A stretch of 64,000 nt of DNA, taken from contig SVIQ01000002.1 in NCBI GenBank assembly GCA_015069415.1, positions 1 through 64,000 of the forward strand. The letters run 5' to 3'. Source of the DNA: Clostridiales bacterium (GTDB lineage: Bacteria > Bacillota > Clostridia > Christensenellales > UBA1242). A program made the translations under genes and the position numbers. Within the stretch, counting starts at the first letter, position 1. The number at the start of each line of letters is the position of its first letter. The notes beneath the pieces are model-generated. The model worked only from the letters and a program-made list of their open reading frames with translations, made no database searches and was not told the DNA's origin. Below, piece by piece: positions 24,114-32,309 of the stretch.

Positions 24114-24953
24114 ATGAAGGTAAAAGTAATTAGTGATTCTACTTGTGATTTAAGTGATGAGATTTTAAAAAGATATGACATTGATATTGTTCCTTTTACT
24201 GTTGTTTTAGGAGAAAAGGAATGCAAAGACGGTGTTGATATTGACACTGTTAGTTTACTTGAATATGCAAAAAACGCGAAAGAACTTCCTAAAACTACCG
24301 CTGCAAACTATGGCGAATTTGAAGAAGTTTTTAAGAAATACTTAGATGGAAACACTGAAATTGTTTATATCGGTATAAGTAGTCAACTTAGTTGCGGATT
24401 TCAAAATATGAAAACCGTTGCTGAAGATTTAGGAAACGTTTATTACTTAGACGGGAAAAGTTTGTCAACGGGTACTGGATTACTTCTTATTAAAGCATGT
24501 GAGCTAGCACAAGATGGGAAATCTGCGAAAGAAATTATAGAAGCGTTGCAACCAATGGTGGATAAAGTTCAAGCAAGTTTCGTTGTTGAAAAGGTAGATT
24601 TCTTAAGAAAGGGTGGTCGTTGTAGTATGTTAGCATCAGTAGGTGCAAGCTTACTAAAAATTAAACCTTCTTTAATTTTAAAAGATGGTAAAATCTTAAG
24701 CGACAAAAAGTTCTTTGGTCGACATGATGAAGTTATGAAAAAATATGTAAATTATATTTTTGAAAAATATCCAAATTACGATGATTCTAGAATTTTCATT
24801 ACTCACACTCCAAGCAACGAAGAATACGTTCAAGTTGTACGTGATTTAGTAAAAGAAAAAGGATTTAAAGAAGTAATTGAAACAACAGCAGGAGCAACAA
24901 TTTCTTGTCACTGCGGTCCAAACACTATTGGAATCCTTTATTTAACAAAATAA
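24114..24953 (+). CDS. DegV-family fatty-acid-binding protein
   Basis: 279 residues. ATG 24114 is preferred over 24102 because ATGGAG at 24102-24107 then serves as the ribosome site. The family signature is visible: VISDSTCDLSDEIL at the N-terminus, LPKTTAANYGEF, IGISSQLSCGFQN, VDFLRKGGRCSMLAS and a C-terminal HCGPNTIGILY. DegV (FakB) proteins bind a fatty acid for phosphorylation by FakA; no fakA is in the window, so the exact role is inferred. Confidence 0.9.
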   Translation: MKVKVISDSTCDLSDEILKRYDIDIVPFTVVLGEKECKDGVDIDTVSLLEYAKNAKELPKTTAANYGEFEEVFKKYLDGNTEIVYIGISSQLSCGFQNMKTVAEDLGNVYYLDGKSLSTGTGLLLIKACELAQDGKSAKEIIEALQPMVDKVQASFVVEKVDFLRKGGRCSMLASVGASLLKIKPSLILKDGKILSDKKFFGRHDEVMKKYVNYIFEKYPNYDDSRIFITHTPSNEEYVQVVRDLVKEKGFKEVIETTAGATISCHCGPNTIGILYLTK

Positions 24954-24957
24954 GATA

Positions 24958-24985
24958 TTGACAAATTAAAATCTTGTGGTATAAT
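24958..24985 (+). promoter_or_regulatory. Promoter of ankyrin-like gene, leaderless
   Basis: TTGACA (24958-24963), 16-nt spacer ending in an extended TGG, TATAAT (24980-24985). ATG at 24992 is exactly 7 nt past the -10 with no ribosome site. Confidence 0.75.
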
Positions 24986-24991
24986 TTTTGT

Positions 24992-26071
24992 ATGGAAAAG
25001 AAGTTAACACCGCAAGATTTGTTTTGTTTAATAGTACAATTTTTAAAAAAGTACAAGAAAGCATATGTTAAGTATGCTTACTTAGCAGATAGATTTTCTG
25101 AAGAACAAATTGAAGAATTTAAAAGAATTAATTTATTTATTGAAGACAAAATATTAAATATAATTAAAGATTGTCCTCAAATTTTAACATTGCGAACTGA
25201 TTTTGATTATGGAATATATCAACCATCCTTAGAAAGGGATGTTAATCTAGGTATGATTTGCGCGTTTTTTGAAATGGGCAGAGTTGCAACCGAAGCACTG
25301 AATCACCAGGAAGCCTCATTACAACAATCTGAAACGGGCGATAATGTTGCAATGAATTGTGTCATGTTTGGGCTTGGAGATATTGCTGTTGAAAGTTTAA
25401 AAAATCATCAAATCGCAACTCAACAAAACAACAAAGGTTTCACTTTAGGAATGCTTTATGCAATTGCTGGAGATGAAAAAGCTTCATTAATTGCTTTAGA
25501 CGATGTTATTGCAAGTAGAATTAGATCAAGTGAGGGTAGAACAATTGCAATGTATTGTGCCCAAAGGGAAATGGAATCTTGTGTCTTGAAAGCTTTAGAG
25601 GACGAAGAACAATATCTTTTGCAAGATTTAGATGGCGAAAACTTGGCAATGTATTGTGCTCGAGCAGGAATGGTTAAAGCTGTTAGATTCTGCTTACGTG
25701 ACAAACGTGTGTTAACTCAACAAAATAGATACGGCGAAAACATTGGACATGTTATGATTTCAGAAAACTCAGATGAAAGATTTAACAGAGCAATTAAAAC
25801 AGTTTTAGATTGCCATGAAGCATCAATGCAGTTTGATTTAACAGAGATGAATCTTGGAATGTTCATTATTGAAAAGAAAATCCTTGAATTAGTTCCTGAA
25901 GTTTTGAAGAATAAACGCGCATTATTAAATGAGAATGCAAAAGGTCAATCTACATTGTCTTACTGGTATCAAATTGGAGAACTAATGGGATGGCCTGCTG
26001 ATCAAATTTGGGACAACTTAAGTAAATATATAACTTTCACTAGCGATGAAAAAACAAATTCATTAATTTAA
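24992..26071 (+). CDS. Divergent ankyrin-like repeat protein
   Basis: 359 residues from ATG 24992; the longer frame starts inside the promoter. About seven units of 31-37 residues follow a QQ.x.xG.n.aMnc...G....A..L pattern, for example ASLQQSETGDNVAMNCVMFG, then QYLLQDLDGENLAMYCARAG. Each unit looks like the helix-turn-helix of an ankyrin repeat. No signal peptide. It probably mediates protein binding; the partner is unknown. The first 80 residues are a helical cap. Confidence 0.65.
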   Translation: MEKKLTPQDLFCLIVQFLKKYKKAYVKYAYLADRFSEEQIEEFKRINLFIEDKILNIIKDCPQILTLRTDFDYGIYQPSLERDVNLGMICAFFEMGRVATEALNHQEASLQQSETGDNVAMNCVMFGLGDIAVESLKNHQIATQQNNKGFTLGMLYAIAGDEKASLIALDDVIASRIRSSEGRTIAMYCAQREMESCVLKALEDEEQYLLQDLDGENLAMYCARAGMVKAVRFCLRDKRVLTQQNRYGENIGHVMISENSDERFNRAIKTVLDCHEASMQFDLTEMNLGMFIIEKKILELVPEVLKNKRALLNENAKGQSTLSYWYQIGELMGWPADQIWDNLSKYITFTSDEKTNSLI

Positions 26072-26073
26072 AC

Positions 26074-26103
26074 TTGACTTAGGAATTTTAATTTTGATAA
26101 AAT
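26074..26103 (+). promoter_or_regulatory. Promoter of small gene / PIN operon
   Basis: TTGACT (26074-26079), 18-nt spacer, TAAAAT (26098-26103), then AAGGAG before ATG 26121. Confidence 0.65.
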
Positions 26104-26120
26104 ACAAAAAGGAGTAAAGT

Positions 26121-26276
26121 ATGAAAAAGAAGGAAATTCAAATAATTGAAAAAGATATAACAAATATAAAAGATAATCCGGTAAAAAAGGATTTATTACA
26201 AACGCAACTTGAATTTGCAAAGTTCATTAAAAAGAACAGCTGTAAAGTAAAGGAGGATAAAAATGGACACAAATAA
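26121..26276 (+). CDS. 51-residue protein upstream of PIN gene
   Basis: ATG 26121 with AAAGGAG upstream opens a 51-codon frame, lysine-rich and helical (MKKKEIQIIEKDITNIKDNP...). It ends at 26276, overlapping the PIN gene start by 14 nt. The ribosome site of the PIN gene (AAAGGAGG) lies within it, so the two are coupled. Size and overlap fit an antitoxin, but no family is recognised. Confidence 0.55.
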   Translation: MKKKEIQIIEKDITNIKDNPVKKDLLQTQLEFAKFIKKNSCKVKEDKNGHK

Positions 26277-26964
26277 TCCTATTTATGTAGCAGTAGATTC
26301 AGACGTTTTAAGATTTTTAACAGAGTTAAATTGGGAATTGAAAAGAAACAGTGCTTTTAATACTATGAGTTCTGACAATAAATTAATTCGTGAATATGGT
26401 GGATATTTAAGAACTTTACTTGAAAAGATAAAAAATGATGAAATTAGAATAGTTGTTCCTACAATGGTTTTTTCAGAAGTTAAAAACAGACCGGATTGTT
26501 TAAGTTTTATTAAAGATTATTGTTATTGTCCTGATATTAATATGCTTAATTTCTACAAACGAATGGAAGAAATAGACAAGATAGCTAGAGAATATTGCTC
26601 AAGGACATATACAATAAAAGGAAAAACTTATTATCCTCCAATGCATGTGGTTTCTAATGCAACTGACATTGTGCAAAGACCTTCATTAGACGCGTATATC
26701 ATGGCTGAAGCGACATATGAAAACTTAATATTAGTTACAGCAAATGGAAAAGATTTCATTTTTGACCGAAATGTAAGTACAGATAAAAACTCTAAAGCAG
26801 CCGGTATTTATCAAATAAATATGTCTTTAGGATATGCAGACGATCAAGGTAATTGTCCAAAACCGATGTATTTACCTGTTTTTGGAGCTTTACTAAAAGA
26901 TTTGGAACACTTCAGAACAACTGTTCCGACTAAAGTTGTTAAAGTTGGAGATTTAGAAATTTAG
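26263..26964 (+). CDS. PIN-domain protein
   Basis: 233 residues. Acidic PIN residues are in place: AVDSDVLRFL (first Asp), VVPTMVFSEVKNR (Glu), RPSLDAYIMAEA (Asp) and LVTANGKDFIFD (Asp). This suggests a Mg-dependent ribonuclease. It is longer than most VapC toxins (about 130-150 residues), with an extra segment at 100-145 and a C-terminal extension. It could be a toxin with the small upstream gene as antitoxin, or an RNA-processing enzyme. Terminator at 26966-26990. Confidence 0.75.
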   Translation: MDTNNPIYVAVDSDVLRFLTELNWELKRNSAFNTMSSDNKLIREYGGYLRTLLEKIKNDEIRIVVPTMVFSEVKNRPDCLSFIKDYCYCPDINMLNFYKRMEEIDKIAREYCSRTYTIKGKTYYPPMHVVSNATDIVQRPSLDAYIMAEATYENLILVTANGKDFIFDRNVSTDKNSKAAGIYQINMSLGYADDQGNCPKPMYLPVFGALLKDLEHFRTTVPTKVVKVGDLEI

Positions 26965-26965
26965 A

Positions 26966-26990
26966 GGAAGACGAAAGTCTTTCTTTTTTT
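26966..26990 (+). terminator. PIN operon terminator
   Basis: GGAAGAC, GAAA tetraloop, GTCTTTC and a T-run. Confidence 0.8.
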
Positions 26991-27047
26991 ATTACTTTCT
27001 TTACATAAAATTTAAATTTTTGCTGAAACTAGCAAAAAGGAGATTTT

Positions 27048-28196
27048 ATGAAGAAGAAAATTTTTATAACTTTTGTGTTGGTGATAATGGTAGGACTAAC
27101 CTTCGTGCCTATGAATTTAAAACAAACATTTGCGAGTTTTGAAACAGATGTGAGTCATAAGGCAAGTGTTTTAATAGAAAGAGAAACAGGAAGAGTTTTA
27201 AATGGATATAATGAGCACGAGAAAATGCCGATTGCGAGCGTAACAAAATTAATGACAGTTTTACTAACTCTTGAAAATATTGAAAAAGGAAAATTGTCGT
27301 TAGACGATGAAATACTAGTTAGTGAAAACGCTAGTGGAATGGGCGGAAGTCAAGTGTTTTTAGATGCAAACGCTAGCTATAAAGTTGGAGAACTTTTAAA
27401 ATCCGTAATTGTTTGTAGTGCAAATGATAGTTCTGTGGCTCTTGCTGAGAATATTGCCGGAAGTGAGTCAAATTTTGTTAGACTTATGAACGAAAGAGCA
27501 AAAGAACTTAACATGTTTGACACAAATTATTCAAATGCTACAGGATTGCCGTCAGCAGAAGGATATTCGTCTGCATTTGACCAAGCAATTGTGCTTAACA
27601 AAGTTTTAAGTTACGACACTTATCATGAATATAGTTCAATTTGGAATGAAGAATTTGTTCATCCAGAAGGAAGGACTACTCAAATGACAAATACTAACAA
27701 ACTTTCTAGATATTATGAAGGCTGTGTTGGAGGAAAAACAGGTTCAACAAATGAAGCAAAATATTGTTTAGCGGTTGGTGCAAAAAGAAACAACACAAAT
27801 TTAATCGCTGTTGTTCTTGGAGCTGATAATTCAAAAAATCGTTTTAAGTTAGCAAGCGATTTATTAAATTTTGGGTTTAACAATTTTGAGTCTAAGCTAT
27901 TATTTGGAAAATCTGATTTAGCTGACACCAAAATTAAAATTAAAGGAATGGACAGAGAAATAAGAGTAGAACCAGTAAAAGAATTTAGTTATGTAATCAA
28001 CAAAAATGAAAATCTTAATTATTCTACAAACATTGTTCTCCCAGATATGTTAAAAAGTGTTAGAAAAGGTGATAAAGTTGGATTTGTAGAAATTGCTATT
28101 GATGGTGTGGTAATTGAAAAAATAGATATTGTTGCATCTGAAAGTGCAAAAGAACTTTCCATTTGGGATTACTTTAAAGAAGTTGTAAATGGCTAG
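27048..28196 (+). CDS. dacF: D-alanyl-D-alanine carboxypeptidase, DacF-like
   Basis: 382 residues. Signal peptide (1-30). Peptidase S11 domain with SVTKLM (SxxK, nucleophile Ser), CSANDSS (SxN) and VGGKTGSTNEA (KTG). C-terminal beta domain from about 295. It trims stem pentapeptides in peptidoglycan; DacF controls cross-linking of spore cortex. The dacF name rests on the sporulation context and family similarity, since dacA-type housekeeping enzymes look alike. AAAGGAG lies upstream. Confidence 0.85.
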   Translation: MKKKIFITFVLVIMVGLTFVPMNLKQTFASFETDVSHKASVLIERETGRVLNGYNEHEKMPIASVTKLMTVLLTLENIEKGKLSLDDEILVSENASGMGGSQVFLDANASYKVGELLKSVIVCSANDSSVALAENIAGSESNFVRLMNERAKELNMFDTNYSNATGLPSAEGYSSAFDQAIVLNKVLSYDTYHEYSSIWNEEFVHPEGRTTQMTNTNKLSRYYEGCVGGKTGSTNEAKYCLAVGAKRNNTNLIAVVLGADNSKNRFKLASDLLNFGFNNFESKLLFGKSDLADTKIKIKGMDREIRVEPVKEFSYVINKNENLNYSTNIVLPDMLKSVRKGDKVGFVEIAIDGVVIEKIDIVASESAKELSIWDYFKEVVNG

Positions 28197-28203
28197 AGAA
28201 AAG

Positions 28204-28236
28204 AAGAATTGAATGTCTAAATTTCAATTCTTTTTT
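28204..28236 (+). terminator. dacF terminator
   Basis: AAGAATTGAA / TTCAATTCTT stem followed by Ts. Confidence 0.8.
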
Positions 28237-28303
28237 AATACAAGATGTGGTGTTAAATAAAAGTTTAGATTAATTATGCATAGATTTCCTACCAAAATTT
28301 CAA

Positions 28304-28420
28304 TTAATCACAATCTAAACTATTTAAATCAAATAATTCATGATTAAAAAACTCTGCTAAAGTTATATTCAATGCATTGCACACTTTATTATATTTTATC
28401 ATGTAAAGTACGTAGGCAGT
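28304..28420 (-). pseudogene. Remnant of an XRE-type HTH regulator (tentative)
   Basis: The minus strand reads AYVLYMIKYNKVCNALNITL then AEFFNHELFDLNSLDCD and a TAA. KVCNALNITLAEFF is the last helix and exit of Cro/C1-type HTH domains. No upstream half or start context is present, and a terminator (28421-28450) abuts the truncated side. It looks like the tail of a lost regulator; chance is possible. Confidence 0.4.
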
Positions 28421-28450
28421 AAAAAATAACTCTTCATTAAAGAGTTATTT
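28421..28450 (-). terminator. Terminator of SPOCS/LysM gene
   Basis: On the minus strand AATAACTCTTTAATGAAGAG then TTATT and a T-run, just downstream of the stop at 28474. Confidence 0.75.
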
Positions 28451-28473
28451 GATTAGTTTCATTGTAATTAATT

Positions 28474-29982
28474 TTATCTTTTAATAATGATTTTCTCCGT
28501 ACCAGTCATAACTAGTGGCAAATTCTTGTTTAGTTCCATGATTTTGTCAACAGAAACCTTGATTCTTTTTCCAAGATCCCACATAGTTTCATTTGGTCTA
28601 GCTAAGAAAATTTGATAATCATAGTTCGAGAAATCTAAAGGTTTGCCGATTTTTATTGTGTCAATAATTTCTTTGCTTGTCGAAACGTATGAACAGACAG
28701 AGAATTGAACCGAAAATTCTACTTCAATGATTGTGCCTCTTTTTGCTCTACATTTGTAATTGATAATATTAACTTTAGAATGAACACAAGGCATGGTTTC
28801 CATTTGAATTTTAGAATTCAAGATGAATGGTGTTTCAACTTCTTTTGATGAGAAATTTTTGTTTTCGTCGATATAGATTACACGACTTGAAATAATGCCT
28901 TCAAAGATAAGAAAATTGTCTTTTATGTAAAAGTTTGTAATTTCTGACGATGGATTAATTACACTTACAATTTCATCAATTGCAGGTTCAGAGTCGGTGA
29001 GAACAGTTTCGCCGAAAATAGAATCAGTGACAGTGTTCTTTTCGAGATTACAAATGAGTTCTCTTGAACTTTTTGAAATTTCAAGATCATTGTCTATGCT
29101 GTAAACGTCGTCTAAAATTTCAAGTGTTACCTTTTTTAAAACAACGCCATTTACATGAATGTGATGAGAAATCGTTACTACATAGCCGTCGTCGTCTGTT
29201 TCTGTTGTAATATTTTCTTTACTTGGGTCGATTGTAAAATTTAATTCAAGTTCATTTTCACTTGTAACAGAATTTGCTTCAAATTCGGATTTAATGTGAA
29301 TCGAGTCAGTAATTTCTTTCAAAAACAGATTTCCGTCTTTATTGGTTTCGTAAAAGAGTTGAGAGTAAAGCTTTCCTTCAACTACAACGCTTCCGTCTTT
29401 TGCTTCTACTTGACTTGGCACAAATCTAGAATTATAGAATAATATCTTTGAAATTTCGTCTTTTGTTTCAATGTTGGTTGTGTAGTTAAATGATGTATTT
29501 AATTCACTAGATAAAGAAATTACATTTAAGTCTTCTTTTTTTGTTAACATGTTGTCTTCACACATTGCTGAGCGCATTGGTAATTTTAAATACATTACTG
29601 GGCACAATGTAACATCGCATGAAACTTTTAATGTTCCTTCTTTTGAAACAATGCTTGGTACAATGTTGTAACTAGATATGTTGATAATAGAATCGCTTGA
29701 AATAGAATCGTCAATAAGTTGTTCGCTAAAGCCCTGTGTTTCTGTGATGATATTTGTGATATTATCTGTGTCTATGTACAGAACTTTAATTCCTAGTTTT
29801 CCCGTTACAATCATTTTGCCCGCACTTAAGTTGTTTGACAAATCAAACAAATAACATTGTACGTCTAAAATGTTTTTTATATTTACATTGTTATCGATTG
29901 GTGCACTTATTGTTGTGTTGAAATTTATTTTGTCTAAATTTTTAGTGTATGCAATTTTTACGCTGTCTTTCACTTCGTCCAT
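28474..29982 (-). CDS. SPOCS (DUF3794) and LysM protein
   Basis: 502 residues, no signal peptide. Several SPOCS / DUF3794 units span about 20-440 (paired-strand segments such as KNILDVQCYLFDLSNNLSAG and GKLGIKVLYIDTD). A C-terminal LysM module (about 455-502) contains NETMWDLGKRIKVSVDKIMELNKNL. The architecture is typical of Clostridia and is linked to spore envelope assembly, like the SpoVID/SafA system (family knowledge). A strong GGGAGG ribosome site is present. It is divergent from spo0A. Confidence 0.85.
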   Translation of the reverse strand: MDEVKDSVKIAYTKNLDKINFNTTISAPIDNNVNIKNILDVQCYLFDLSNNLSAGKMIVTGKLGIKVLYIDTDNITNIITETQGFSEQLIDDSISSDSIINISSYNIVPSIVSKEGTLKVSCDVTLCPVMYLKLPMRSAMCEDNMLTKKEDLNVISLSSELNTSFNYTTNIETKDEISKILFYNSRFVPSQVEAKDGSVVVEGKLYSQLFYETNKDGNLFLKEITDSIHIKSEFEANSVTSENELELNFTIDPSKENITTETDDDGYVVTISHHIHVNGVVLKKVTLEILDDVYSIDNDLEISKSSRELICNLEKNTVTDSIFGETVLTDSEPAIDEIVSVINPSSEITNFYIKDNFLIFEGIISSRVIYIDENKNFSSKEVETPFILNSKIQMETMPCVHSKVNIINYKCRAKRGTIIEVEFSVQFSVCSYVSTSKEIIDTIKIGKPLDFSNYDYQIFLARPNETMWDLGKRIKVSVDKIMELNKNLPLVMTGTEKIIIKR

Positions 29983-30294
29983 AAAGACCTCCCTCTTACT
30001 TAATTTATAAAATTGGTCATAAGTTTATGATTAAACTTTAAGATTTTATCTAATTTCGGCAAAAATTAATCGCCAGAAAAACTGAAATTAAATCAATTTA
30101 TTTTTTCATTTGTGAAAATATGCTAAATTCTTATATTTTTTAATTTTACAAAAATGAATTTCGACATTTCTAGAGCATTTTTTAGTTTTTCTCTTAAATT
30201 AAGCCAAAAAGAAAGCATATTCTTTTAGTGATTTTGTAGCTTTTTTTGTTATTATATTTTCGTGAAAACAACACATATCAAATAGGGGGAATTT
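29983..30294. promoter_or_regulatory. Divergent control region of spo0A and SPOCS gene
   Basis: 312 nt, no ORF. TTCGACA at 30159-30165 is an exact 0A box (TGTCGAA) on the minus strand, about 130 nt before spo0A. GGGGGA precedes the spo0A ATG, and the SPOCS gene has GGGAGG on the other strand. The rest is AT-rich with no clear sigma-A promoter for spo0A apart from a TATTATA near 30250. Confidence 0.5.
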
Positions 30295-31035
30295 ATGAAC
30301 AAAATTTCAATTATACTTGCAGATGAAGACCAAAATATGTTAAAAGAAATGGTTTCAAATTTTACGAATGAAAAATATGAAATAGTCGCTACGACATCTA
30401 ACGGTGAAGAGTTAATTGAATTAATTAAAAAGTTTTCGCCAGATGTTGTTGTTACAGATATTGTTTTACAAAAATGCGACGGTTTTAAAGTTTTAGAAAA
30501 TGTTAAAAATGAGAAAACTAGCATTGTAATTCATTCTGCATTGTCAATGGATGGATTTATTAATAAAGCTATTGAACTTGGGGCAAAATATTACTGCATT
30601 AAACCTTTTGACATTAAAACATTAATGGACAGAATTGACGACATTCTTTCTCCGGCTTCTCAAAATAAGGGCGTTACAAGACAGGTTAATGTTTTAGAAG
30701 AAAAAATAACAAACATATTTATAACAGTTGGAATTCCAGCTCACATTAAAGGTTATCAATTTTTACGCGAGGCAATTAAGCTTGCTATTGCAAATCCCGA
30801 AATTATCAATTCAATTACTAAAAAACTCTATCCAACCATTGCTGAAAAATATGAAACTAGTGCGTCAAAAGTAGAACGTGCGATCCGTCATGCAATTGAG
30901 GTTGCTTGGAACAGAGGCAAAATTGAGAATATAAACAACTTGTTTGGAATTAAAGTTTATTCTAGCAATGAAAAACCAACAAACGGAGAATTTATTGCGC
31001 TTGTTGCAGACAAAATGTTGATAGAAGGAGCTTAA
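30295..31035 (+). CDS. spo0A: Sporulation master regulator Spo0A
   Basis: 246 residues. Receiver domain (1-120) with acidic DED (10-12), phospho-acceptor Asp in [14 protein letters not shown], conserved Ser/Thr at HSALS and Lys in YYCIKPFD. Spo0A C-terminal DNA-binding domain (about 135-246) with [17 protein letters not shown] and [20 protein letters not shown]. Phosphorylated Spo0A starts sporulation by binding TGTCGAA boxes; one such box lies upstream. The length is slightly below the usual 260-267. The terminator is at 31073. Confidence 0.97.
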   Translation: MNKISIILADEDQNMLKEMVSNFTNEKYEIVATTSNGEELIELIKKFSPDVVVTDIVLQKCDGFKVLENVKNEKTSIVIHSALSMDGFINKAIELGAKYYCIKPFDIKTLMDRIDDILSPASQNKGVTRQVNVLEEKITNIFITVGIPAHIKGYQFLREAIKLAIANPEIINSITKKLYPTIAEKYETSASKVERAIRHAIEVAWNRGKIENINNLFGIKVYSSNEKPTNGEFIALVADKMLIEGA

Positions 31036-31072
31036 ATTTTGTGCTAAACGGCTGAATACATAAAATAAAAAG

Positions 31073-31098
31073 AAGAACGTATAGTGTTCTTTTTTTTG
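31073..31098 (+). terminator. spo0A terminator
   Basis: AAGAAC(G) / TGTTCTT stem with a T8 run. Confidence 0.75.
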
Positions 31099-31196
31099 TT
31101 AAAAGTTTTTGAAATAGTTCAATGAATTCATATAGAAGAAGATATTATTAAAAACGGAAAATTTTATAATAAAAATTTTTTAAATTCTTTTAAAAA

Positions 31197-31214
31197 TTAG
31201 TAGACAATTTTTTT
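31197..31214 (+). repeat. 18-nt direct repeat, upstream copy
   Basis: Identical to 31278-31295 (TTAGTAGACAATTTTTTT). Each copy contains a TAGACA -35-like box followed by a T-run. This copy has a weak TAAAAT 15 nt later. Confidence 0.7.
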
Positions 31215-31277
31215 TAATTCATTAAAATGAAATGTATCAGAAAAAAACTTCTCTAAAAAATTAAAAAAGTTTAATTT

Positions 31278-31310
31278 TTAGTAGACAATTTTTTTTCTTC
31301 TCATTATAAT
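31278..31310 (+). promoter_or_regulatory. Promoter of acidic zinc-ribbon gene
   Basis: TAGACA (31282-31287), 17-nt spacer, TATAAT (31305-31310), then GAGGAGAG before ATG 31333. The -35 lies in the second copy of an 18-nt direct repeat. Confidence 0.7.
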
Positions 31311-31332
31311 ATACTAAGCAAGAGGAGAGAAT

Positions 31333-31854
31333 ATGGCAAAAACAACTAAACCGGTTTGGATTTTATGTCCAAGGTGTGAATTGAATTATATTAAGAAGGC
31401 TGACCAATATTGCAACGTTTGTAAAAAGGAATTAAAATTAATTGAAGCAACTGAAGATGACATTGACGATCTTGAGTTGTGTTCTATTTGCAAAATTAAT
31501 TTTGTTCAAGCAGATCAAGAAATTTGTGACACATGTCGTCAAGAATTGGGCATTGTTGCTAGCGAGGATGATGAAGATAAAGAAGTATCAGATTGGCACA
31601 AGTACATTGATGACGATGATGACGATGAAGAAGATGAAGACGAATTGACAGACGATGTTTATGACAGTGACGAACTAGAGGAAACTGCAGGCATCGTTGA
31701 CGATTTTGATTTTGCTGAAGATATGGATAAAGATTTAGACGATGAGGATATGCTTGACGAAGAAGACGATGACGATGATGGCGATTTGGACCTCATGGAT
31801 GATGATTTCTTAGATGATGATGACGATGAAGAAGTTGAAGAAGACGAAGATTAA
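31333..31854 (+). CDS. Double zinc-ribbon protein with very acidic tail
   Basis: 173 residues. Two zinc ribbons use C12/C15 with C27/C30 and C50/C53 with C65/C68. From residue 79 on, about 60 of the last 95 residues are Asp or Glu, with runs of six Asp. The overall design recalls RNA polymerase delta-type acidic tails or histone-chaperone-like tails, but no family is recognised. It is monocistronic, with a strong promoter and a terminator overlapping its last codons. It could compete for nucleic-acid-binding surfaces (inference). Confidence 0.8.
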   Translation: MAKTTKPVWILCPRCELNYIKKADQYCNVCKKELKLIEATEDDIDDLELCSICKINFVQADQEICDTCRQELGIVASEDDEDKEVSDWHKYIDDDDDDEEDEDELTDDVYDSDELEETAGIVDDFDFAEDMDKDLDDEDMLDEEDDDDDGDLDLMDDDFLDDDDDEEVEEDED

Positions 31855-31869
31855 TTCGTCTTTTTTTTG
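31841..31869 (+). terminator. Terminator overlapping the CDS end
   Basis: AAGACGAA, GATTAA loop, TTCGTCTT and T-run. The left arm encodes the last residues of the acidic protein. Confidence 0.75.
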
Positions 31870-31945
31870 TTTTAAACATTTTGTCGAAGAATGTTGAGAG
31901 TGATTAAAAGAAAAATAATAGTGCAAAATAATTTTGAGGTGTACT

Positions 31946-32185
31946 ATGAAAAAAATGCCAGACACAGTAGACAACATAAAAAAACAAATTATGGAATTGA
32001 AAGGACAAGTTGTGTCGATGTATATTAATCGAGGTAGGCGAAAGGTTGCGACTTATCGAGCAAGAATTGAGGACACTTATGCTAGTGTTTTTACTGTGAA
32101 GTCGCTTTTAAAAGAAAATGATTTAGTTTACACTTATTCTTACAATGACATATTATGTGGAGACGTTAAAATATCCAACGATTAG
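31946..32185 (+). CDS. veg: Veg family protein
   Basis: 79 residues from ATG 31946 (TGAGGTG upstream). It matches the short Veg family: IKKQIMELKGQVVSMYINRGRRKVATYRARIEDTY, with the conserved GRRK and the Y..SY....C.G.V end. In B. subtilis veg is highly transcribed near the origin and affects biofilm matrix genes; the biochemical function is uncertain. The terminator is at 32186. Confidence 0.88.
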   Translation: MKKMPDTVDNIKKQIMELKGQVVSMYINRGRRKVATYRARIEDTYASVFTVKSLLKENDLVYTYSYNDILCGDVKISND

Positions 32186-32208
32186 CGCTTGAAAACCAAG
32201 CGTTTTTT
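32186..32208 (+). terminator. veg terminator
   Basis: CGCTTG, AAAAC loop, CAAGCG, T6. Confidence 0.8.
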
Positions 32209-32260
32209 CTTTTTTGTTATTAAATTAAAACTAGTTTTAATTAAATAAAGGGTTTTTCTA

Positions 32261-32289
32261 TTGACAAAATTGAAGGGATTTTTTATAAT
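32261..32289 (+). promoter_or_regulatory. hisS promoter
   Basis: TTGACA (32261-32266), 17-nt spacer, TATAAT (32284-32289), then AAAGGAG before ATG 32310. No T-box leader is present. Confidence 0.8.
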
Positions 32290-32309
32290 TTCTTTTAAAG
32301 GAGTTACGT

